Shown here piece after piece: positions 58,513 to 64,000 of a stretch of DNA of 64,000 bases (positions within the stretch are counted from its first letter, which is position 1; each line of letters opens with the position of its first letter). The DNA lies in NCBI RefSeq assembly GCF_003048375.1, contig NZ_CP021642.1:1054001-1118000 (forward strand). The letters are read 5' to 3'. A program made the translations under genes and the position numbers. This DNA comes from Campylobacter concisus. Its GTDB lineage: Bacteria; Campylobacterota; Campylobacteria; Campylobacterales; Campylobacteraceae. The notes under the pieces were generated by a model. That model saw only the letters and a list, made by a program, of their open reading frames with translations, did not search any database and was not told the origin of the DNA.

Positions 58513-60483
58513 TTAAAACCTCTTCTTCCTAACATCCTCAACAATAGCTTTAGCCATCTCATCTACTTCTGATGTTACTTCGTTTGCTTGGTTGGCAATT
58601 ACAACATTTTCTTTTGTTAGGTGATCTATTTGAGCAACTGATTGATTTATCATATTTATGCCTTCACTTTGCTCTTTAATTGATTCACTCATCTCATTTA
58701 TTGATTGAGCTAATACATTTGTATTTGCTTCTATCTCACCAAGAGATTTTTGAGTACGTTCAGCTAGTTTTCTAACTTCATCAGCAACAACTGCAAATCC
58801 TCTACCATGTTCTCCTGCACGTGCTGCTTCTATTGCAGCATTAAGAGCTAGAAGGTTTGTTTGATCTGCTATATCTCTAATGATAGTTATGATGTTTTTA
58901 ATTTCATCACTTTGTCTTATAACATCAGCTGTCTTTTGAGAGATGGCATTCATTGAGCTAGACATTTGCTCAACTGCAGCTGCTGATTCTTGTAAGCTAT
59001 TTGCTTGAGTGTTTGCTGAGCTTGCTACTTTTGATACTGAGCTAGCTAGAAGTTTAGCTTTTTCTTCAAGTACTTGAGCTTGGTTTAGATTGTCATTTAG
59101 CATTTTAGATATTTCAATGCCTAGAGAGTTTATACCACTTGCTATCTTACCATCATCATCAAGTCTTTTTGTAAAGTCTTGGTTTTTATAAGTGTTTAGT
59201 AGATCAAGTACATCTTTACCATTACTTGATATTGCACTTTTAAGAGCAAGTTGTAGATCTTTAAATGTGCTTTTTAGTTGATTTAGAGCTGGGTTATTAG
59301 TATCAGCTTCTAAGCTTGCTTCATAGTTGCCATCTTTTATCTCATTTACAAAGGTGTTGGCTTTTTGGATGAAAGCATTTTCATTTTCTTTAGCTGTTTG
59401 GATCTTTTGGATGTTTTCGTTTATAAGAGAAGACATGATGCAAATTTCATCTTTACCTTTTAAGCTTAGAAGTTTGGCAGAATTTGTCTTGTTGTTTAGA
59501 TATAAGAAAAACTCGCTTAGCCCGCCCTTTACGCTATCGATACCTGAGATGATATTTTTACCGACAAAAAATGAAACCAAAACAAGCAATAGTATAAAAC
59601 AGGCAAGCAAAATAACCATAGAAACAGCTAAGTTGCCAGCTTCGCTCATATCTTGTAAAGCTTTATCTTTCATATCATTTAACAAATAAAGCTCATAGCT
59701 TCTAAAGCTATCGATCAAATTTGTGATGCTTTGAAACCAACTAGCCGCTTCGATCTTGCCAGCTGTCTCATCTGGAGTAGCGATAGCACTTTTGATGATA
59801 TCATCTATCTTTTTAAACTCATCACTTTGCAAGATCTCTTTTTGCAAGCTATCTGCGTATGTGCCTGCGTTAAATTTCACGTAGTCATTTATGAGATTTT
59901 TGATGTTTGCGTTAAATGAAACCAAATTTACGTATGTATTTTTATCGATGTTATGTTTTATAAAGGCAGCATTTAGCACCGCCCTTGTGATACCAAAATA
60001 CTCTTTGATCTTTGAGATACTAAAAATTCTAGCCAAGTTATCTTTCATATCAGGCTCAGAGCTGCTTGCGAGAGAATTTTCAAATATAAGTGTATTTTCG
60101 ATCATATCGTGAAATTTAGGAGCTATGAGAGCAAAACTTTCTTTGCTATCTACTTTTGCTCTTATGCTATTAAGCTCGCTTGAGAGTTCATCTTTATTAG
60201 AAAGTTTAGACAAAACGCCATCAACTTTAGCTCTTTGCTCTTTTAAATTTTTATCAGCATCTTTGCCATTAGCTATAAAGCCTGCGCTATAGCCGCGCTC
60301 TTTTTGAAGTTCATGGATAAATTCACTTTGTTTTATGATATCTTCAGCTGTATTAAGGCTTGATACAGCTTGGCTTCTAGTCTTAAAAACGCCATTTAAA
60401 ATATAAATACTTGTCGTACTTAAACAAATAAGACTTAAAATTACAATTAGTAGGATCTTTATTTTTATACTTAGATTATTCAT
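58513..60483 (-). CDS. Methyl-accepting chemotaxis protein with NIT sensor domain
   Basis: The 656-residue chemoreceptor has a first helix (residues 8-29), a periplasmic domain of about 240 residues and a second helix near 280-305 ([21 protein letters not shown]). The periplasmic part starts with [17 protein letters not shown], the hallmark of the NIT (nitrate/nitrite-sensing) domain. The cytoplasmic signalling hairpin is intact ([35 protein letters not shown]). A HAMP domain is not obvious. The ligand is only implied by the domain name. It is monocistronic. Confidence 0.9.
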   Translation of the reverse strand: MNNLSIKIKILLIVILSLICLSTTSIYILNGVFKTRSQAVSSLNTAEDIIKQSEFIHELQKERGYSAGFIANGKDADKNLKEQRAKVDGVLSKLSNKDELSSELNSIRAKVDSKESFALIAPKFHDMIENTLIFENSLASSSEPDMKDNLARIFSISKIKEYFGITRAVLNAAFIKHNIDKNTYVNLVSFNANIKNLINDYVKFNAGTYADSLQKEILQSDEFKKIDDIIKSAIATPDETAGKIEAASWFQSITNLIDSFRSYELYLLNDMKDKALQDMSEAGNLAVSMVILLACFILLLVLVSFFVGKNIISGIDSVKGGLSEFFLYLNNKTNSAKLLSLKGKDEICIMSSLINENIQKIQTAKENENAFIQKANTFVNEIKDGNYEASLEADTNNPALNQLKSTFKDLQLALKSAISSNGKDVLDLLNTYKNQDFTKRLDDDGKIASGINSLGIEISKMLNDNLNQAQVLEEKAKLLASSVSKVASSANTQANSLQESAAAVEQMSSSMNAISQKTADVIRQSDEIKNIITIIRDIADQTNLLALNAAIEAARAGEHGRGFAVVADEVRKLAERTQKSLGEIEANTNVLAQSINEMSESIKEQSEGINMINQSVAQIDHLTKENVVIANQANEVTSEVDEMAKAIVEDVRKKRF

Positions 60484-60776
60484 TTTTCATTCCTTTGCAT
60501 TACAAGATACGTTATATTGGCTGTTTCTCCCAAAAAACGAAGCGGATTTTATTACTTTAATAATTAAATATAACTTGAAAATATAAATTACATTTAAGCA
60601 ATAATAAATTTACTTTACTAAACAAATGCTCTATTTTAGGTGATTTAAGAAAATTTTAATTACAAATAAATAATATTAATTAATAAAAAATATTTAAATT
60701 TTCTCTAAAATTTACGAAAATGAATAGATAAATTTGAAAAAGTAGTTAAAGATATTTTATAAGCAAAGATAAATTT
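60484..60776. other. AT-rich region upstream of the chemoreceptor gene
   Basis: This stretch of about 290 bases has no gene. It must hold the leftward chemoreceptor promoter; I see no good sigma28 or sigma54 match, and TATAAC near 60519 (minus strand) is a weak -10. AAAGGAATGAAAA serves as the ribosome-binding site. Confidence 0.45.
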
Positions 60777-60800
60777 AAGCAGGAGATCACTCCCCTGCTT
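60777..60800 (-). terminator. Terminator after the molybdoenzyme gene
   Basis: AAGCAGG pairs with CCTGCTT around a ten-base interior, six bases after the stop, and is followed on the minus strand by AAATTTAT. Confidence 0.65.
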
Positions 60801-60805
60801 TGAGA

Positions 60806-63373
60806 TTATTTAGAAAATTTTGGTTCAGAAAACGCTGTAAGTTTTGGTGCTTCATCGCCTTGATATTTTCTGATATTTACAAGAGCTGTGTGGCTGATGT
60901 TGCCGTTTGCTAGCTTACTTGTTGGAATATCTATGGTTAGCACGTTTGCAGAGCCGTTTTTGCAGATGCCACTATCAAAGCCGTCATACCAAGCGCCCTC
61001 AGCTAGTTTTACAACGCCCTCTTTGATGTTTTTAGTCACATATGCGCCCGCTAGTACCTCGCCACGAGCGTTAAATACACACACCAAATCACCAGTTTTT
61101 ACGCCAAGCTCTTTTGCATCATTTTCGTTTATCCACACTGGCTCGCGGTTAGCGATAGCATACTTCTCACGAAGTGAAGTTTGGCTTAGCTGTGAGTGCA
61201 AGCGGTCAGTTGGGTGAGCGCTTATCATGTGGTATTTTGCTGGTTTATCTTTCATGCCTAGCCACTCGATCGGCTCAAACCAAGTTGGGTGCGCTTTGCA
61301 GTCATCATAGCCCATTTTCTCGATCGTATCTGAGTAAATTTCGATAAGACCGCTAGGCGTTCCAAGTGCGTTTAGCACAGGATCTTCTCTAAATTCGCCA
61401 AGTCTTACCCAGTTATCACTATCTTGAGATGAGGCAAATGTGACTGGTTTGTTTTCATTCCAAAACTCTTCAAATGGCTTCATATCGCTTGCAAGCTCAG
61501 GGACCGCTTTTACTTGAGCGTAGGCTGCGTCATAGTACTCTTTGATCCAGTCAAACTCGTCTTTGCCGTTATCTGTGTAGGCGATGGCTAAATTTTTAGC
61601 ATAAGCCTTGCAAAGGTCAGTGAAAATTTGATAGTCATCTTTTGCTTCGCGGTATTTTTCAACGACTTGTTTCATCGGCACGATGTTCATGTTTGAGTAG
61701 TCGCCAGTCATCGTGATGTCGTTTCTCTCATACTCTGTTGTGACTGGAAAGACGATATCAGCCATCTTAGCTGTTGGTGTCCAGTAAGCTTCATGAACGA
61801 CTACGGTTCTTGGCTTTCTCCACGCTTTTAAATTTGTATTAGTATCTTGGTGATGCACAAGTGGGTTGCCGCCGACCCAGTAGATAAAGTCGATGTCTGG
61901 GTAGGTGATCTTTTTGCCGTCATGATCTATCACTTTGCCAGGGTGAAGCAACGCATCAGCGATACGAGCTACTGGGAAAGCGTAGTTGGTTGCTTTTTGT
62001 AGCCAGCTTTGACCTGTACCCGCTACTGCGGCTGCTTTTGCTACGAAGCGACCGCGTTTGTCAAATTCTCCCGTATCAGTGCCGATAAACTCGCCTTTTT
62101 CGTTAAATTTACCCACACTTGCGCTATTTACACCGCCGATGACTGCGCCCTTGCATGTTGGTGCGCCGCCGTTTGAGTAGTGGTAGCTTAAACCAAATCC
62201 CCCGCCAGGAAGTCCGATCTGACCGATCATAGCTGCAAGTGTCACCATCGCCCAGTGTGGTTGCTCGCCGTGATGAGCGCGCTGCATGCCCCATCCACTC
62301 ATTAGCATCGTGCGGTTGCTTACAAATGTATCAGCTAGCTCTTTTAAAGTATCTTTGTCGATGCCACAAATTTTGCTCGCCCACTCTAAATTTTTAGGAG
62401 TGTTGTCTGTCTTGCCAAGTAGATATGGGAGGAATTTATCAAAGCCATAAGTGTAGTTTTCGATAAATTCTTTATCGTATTTGCCGCTTTCATATAGGTA
62501 GTGCATCATGCCTAGCATCATCGCTGTGTCGGTGTTTGGCACTGGAGCGATCCACTGAGCTTTGTCAAAGTATTGTGCTGTTTCAGATCTGATAGGATCG
62601 ATAACGATCACTTTGATATCTTTTTTATTTTTTAGCTCTTCAAAGTATTTAAAGCCCTGCTCATCAGTCGCTGTCCAAGCTATGCGAAGTGTCGCAAGTG
62701 GGTTTGCACCCCAGATGACTACGACTTTTGAGTTTTCTAGCACGACTGGCCAGCTAGTTTGCTGCTCATAAACCTCGATACTACCTACAACGTGAGGCAT
62801 GATGATCTGGCTAGCACCTGTTGAATAATCCCCTAATGAGCCAACAAAACCACCACTAAGGTTCATAAATCTATGAAGTAAAATTATTGAGTTATGCACA
62901 TTTCCGCTTGATTTCCAGCCGTAGCTACCTGCAAATACGCTTTGTAAGCCCTTTTGCGCTCTTGTTTTTTTAAGCTCTTTAGCAACTAGCTTGATCGCGT
63001 CCTCATAAGGCACCTCGACCCACTCATCTATGCCACGAAGCTCTGGTTTTGGGCTATCTGGATTTTCAAGGTAGCTCTTTCTTACCATTGTGTGTTTGAT
63101 ACGACTTTTATAGATCATATCTGGTGTGTAGTGCTGAAGTGGGTTGTAAATTTCACTTGTCTTTTGGATAGGCTCTGACTTTACAGCGATGCCGTTTTTG
63201 GTTGTCACTTTTAGCATGCCCCAGTGAGCAGCTGTAAGAGTTTCGCCATTTTTTACAACGCCCTTTTTAACCTCATCAGCAAACAAATTTGAAGCTGTTA
63301 CACCTGAAAGCAAAGGTGTAGCTGCAAGTGCTGTTGCACCTTTTTTTAGAAAATCTCGTCTGTTCTCGTTCAT
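60806..63373 (-). CDS. TorA/BisC-type molybdopterin S-/N-oxide reductase
   Basis: This 855-residue periplasmic enzyme of the DMSO-reductase family has a Tat signal (NRRDFLKKGATALAATPLL). It lacks the N-terminal iron-sulfur Cys motif, and the Mo ligand is Ser184 in GDYSTGASQ, which together place it in the TorA/DorA/BisC group. WGANPLATLRIAW, MLMSGWGMQRAHHGEQPHW and MADIVFPVTTEYERND bind the cofactor. The likely substrates are TMAO, DMSO or methionine/biotin sulfoxide. It matches the gene known as Cj0264c in C. jejuni by layout. It is 9 bases after the cytochrome gene. Confidence 0.9.
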   Translation of the reverse strand: MNENRRDFLKKGATALAATPLLSGVTASNLFADEVKKGVVKNGETLTAAHWGMLKVTTKNGIAVKSEPIQKTSEIYNPLQHYTPDMIYKSRIKHTMVRKSYLENPDSPKPELRGIDEWVEVPYEDAIKLVAKELKKTRAQKGLQSVFAGSYGWKSSGNVHNSIILLHRFMNLSGGFVGSLGDYSTGASQIIMPHVVGSIEVYEQQTSWPVVLENSKVVVIWGANPLATLRIAWTATDEQGFKYFEELKNKKDIKVIVIDPIRSETAQYFDKAQWIAPVPNTDTAMMLGMMHYLYESGKYDKEFIENYTYGFDKFLPYLLGKTDNTPKNLEWASKICGIDKDTLKELADTFVSNRTMLMSGWGMQRAHHGEQPHWAMVTLAAMIGQIGLPGGGFGLSYHYSNGGAPTCKGAVIGGVNSASVGKFNEKGEFIGTDTGEFDKRGRFVAKAAAVAGTGQSWLQKATNYAFPVARIADALLHPGKVIDHDGKKITYPDIDFIYWVGGNPLVHHQDTNTNLKAWRKPRTVVVHEAYWTPTAKMADIVFPVTTEYERNDITMTGDYSNMNIVPMKQVVEKYREAKDDYQIFTDLCKAYAKNLAIAYTDNGKDEFDWIKEYYDAAYAQVKAVPELASDMKPFEEFWNENKPVTFASSQDSDNWVRLGEFREDPVLNALGTPSGLIEIYSDTIEKMGYDDCKAHPTWFEPIEWLGMKDKPAKYHMISAHPTDRLHSQLSQTSLREKYAIANREPVWINENDAKELGVKTGDLVCVFNARGEVLAGAYVTKNIKEGVVKLAEGAWYDGFDSGICKNGSANVLTIDIPTSKLANGNISHTALVNIRKYQGDEAPKLTAFSEPKFSK

Positions 63374-63382
63374 TTTTTCTCC

Positions 63383-63958
63383 TTATTTGCCTAAATTTAC
63401 GTCAGATGAGTGTTTTTGTAGGTATTCGATAACTAGCCACTCGTCTTTTTTCTCTATCGCTGTTCTGCCGATCATTGATTTTAGCAGTGACGGCCACTGA
63501 TTTGCGTTAAAATGCGTAGTTTGAGGCAACGCATGGCAAACGCCACAGCTCTCTTTATACATCTTATCAGCTTTTGCAAACATCGCATTTACGTCAGTGC
63601 TAAAGCCATCTTTTTGAACAAAAACCGTTGTCTCTACCTCGTTCCATTTACCGTTTTTGCCCTCTTTTATGACTTTGATGTCAAAAGGTGCAGTTTTTGC
63701 AAACGCTACTGAGATGATCCTCGCGCCATCAGCAAAATAAACCACGTTGCTAACGGCTGGGTTTTGATAGCCTTTTACTTTGATCTGCGCTCTGTCGCCA
63801 CTTGTTTGTAAAATTTCAACTGCGTTGGTTGGTAGCAGCCTGCCTATGCTCTTAGCTGAGTTTGCGTCAGCATATACGTCCTTTACGACATCTGTGTAGT
63901 TCATACCTGCACCAAATGCAGCACAAGCTACGATGGCTGATAGAATAATTTTTTTCAT
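63383..63958 (-). CDS. Monoheme cytochrome c partner of the molybdoenzyme
   Basis: The 191-residue protein has a signal peptide (MKKIILSAIVACAAFGAG) and an N-terminal domain of about 110 residues of unknown fold. A C-terminal cytochrome c part has CGVCH (Cys138, Cys141, His142); Met162 in LLKSMIGR is a plausible sixth ligand. It probably passes electrons to the adjacent reductase in place of the pentaheme TorC of E. coli, as for Cj0265c. Only 42 bases upstream are in the window, so its promoter cannot be judged. Confidence 0.88.
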   Translation of the reverse strand: MKKIILSAIVACAAFGAGMNYTDVVKDVYADANSAKSIGRLLPTNAVEILQTSGDRAQIKVKGYQNPAVSNVVYFADGARIISVAFAKTAPFDIKVIKEGKNGKWNEVETTVFVQKDGFSTDVNAMFAKADKMYKESCGVCHALPQTTHFNANQWPSLLKSMIGRTAIEKKDEWLVIEYLQKHSSDVNLGK

Positions 63959-64000
63959 ATTTCTCCCTTCAAAATGAAATTGTCAAATTCTAGGGGCTTT

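Noticed and set aside
60484-60560. Sigma28 promoter for the chemoreceptor gene
   Set aside because: A TAAAG-like word is present on the minus strand, but no CGATAT-like -10 occurs at the right distance.

Overview
The window looks like chromosomal DNA of a Campylobacter species, most likely of the C. concisus group. This rests on AT-rich DNA, an epsilon-proteobacterial gene order (murF, hydrolase, small antitoxin-like gene, ddl, ruvA, DUF342, murJ, cysS, msbA, then pyrD, M16 peptidase, dapA, fabL, pgsA), a XerH-type recombinase, sigma54 and sigma28 flagellar promoters, and a Tat-exported S-/N-oxide reductase with a monoheme cytochrome c. The species is an inference; the genus-level placement is much firmer.

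Layout. 1-5402: a truncated NiFe-hydrogenase small subunit, flgH with a sigma54 promoter, pta-ackA and xerH. 5454-12615: a TM2 protein, then a leftward block for peptidoglycan synthesis (murF, ddl), ruvA and a DUF342 protein. 12737-24594: a rightward housekeeping run (murJ, cysS, msbA, pyrD, M16 protease, dapA, fabL, pgsA, an unknown protein, rseP, yggS). 24705-29091: a Hcp-like lipoprotein, then flagellar-regulon locus A. 29127-30249: decayed phage-like DNA. 30250-35607: a complete rRNA operon on the minus strand (16S, tRNA-Ile, tRNA-Ala, 23S, 5S). 35863-43714: DUF945, DedA, SYLF, rny, 5-FCL, a thioredoxin lipoprotein, ftsY, VanZ-like, radA. 43723-46546: locus B, a diverged copy of locus A. 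46613-50714: acpS, fliL, ybaK, a methyltransferase, a TRIC-type channel, a second SYLF protein and a small acidic protein. 50844-58007: a Fur-family regulator followed by a long operon of HMA-like and small membrane proteins, an unusual P-type ATPase, an alanine symporter and modD. 58008-58512: an intergenic region packed with palindromes and G-runs. 58513-63958: a chemoreceptor, then the molybdoenzyme and its cytochrome.

The strongest candidate for an undescribed system is the pair of loci A and B. Each has a rightward gene behind a sigma54 promoter facing a leftward two-gene operon behind a sigma28 promoter. The products have Asn/Ser/Thr/Ile-rich N-termini without Sec signals, contain no cysteine in their native frames, and share blocks of near-identical sequence around variable middles. 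This fits proteins co-expressed with, and possibly exported by, the flagellar apparatus. Locus A also carries a translationally coupled C39 peptidase. Locus B has a one-base frameshift near the end of its sigma54-driven gene.

The second candidate is the Fur-associated island, whose P-type ATPase has Tyr-Ser-Cys where metal pumps normally have a proline-centred motif, and which is preceded by several tiny membrane proteins.
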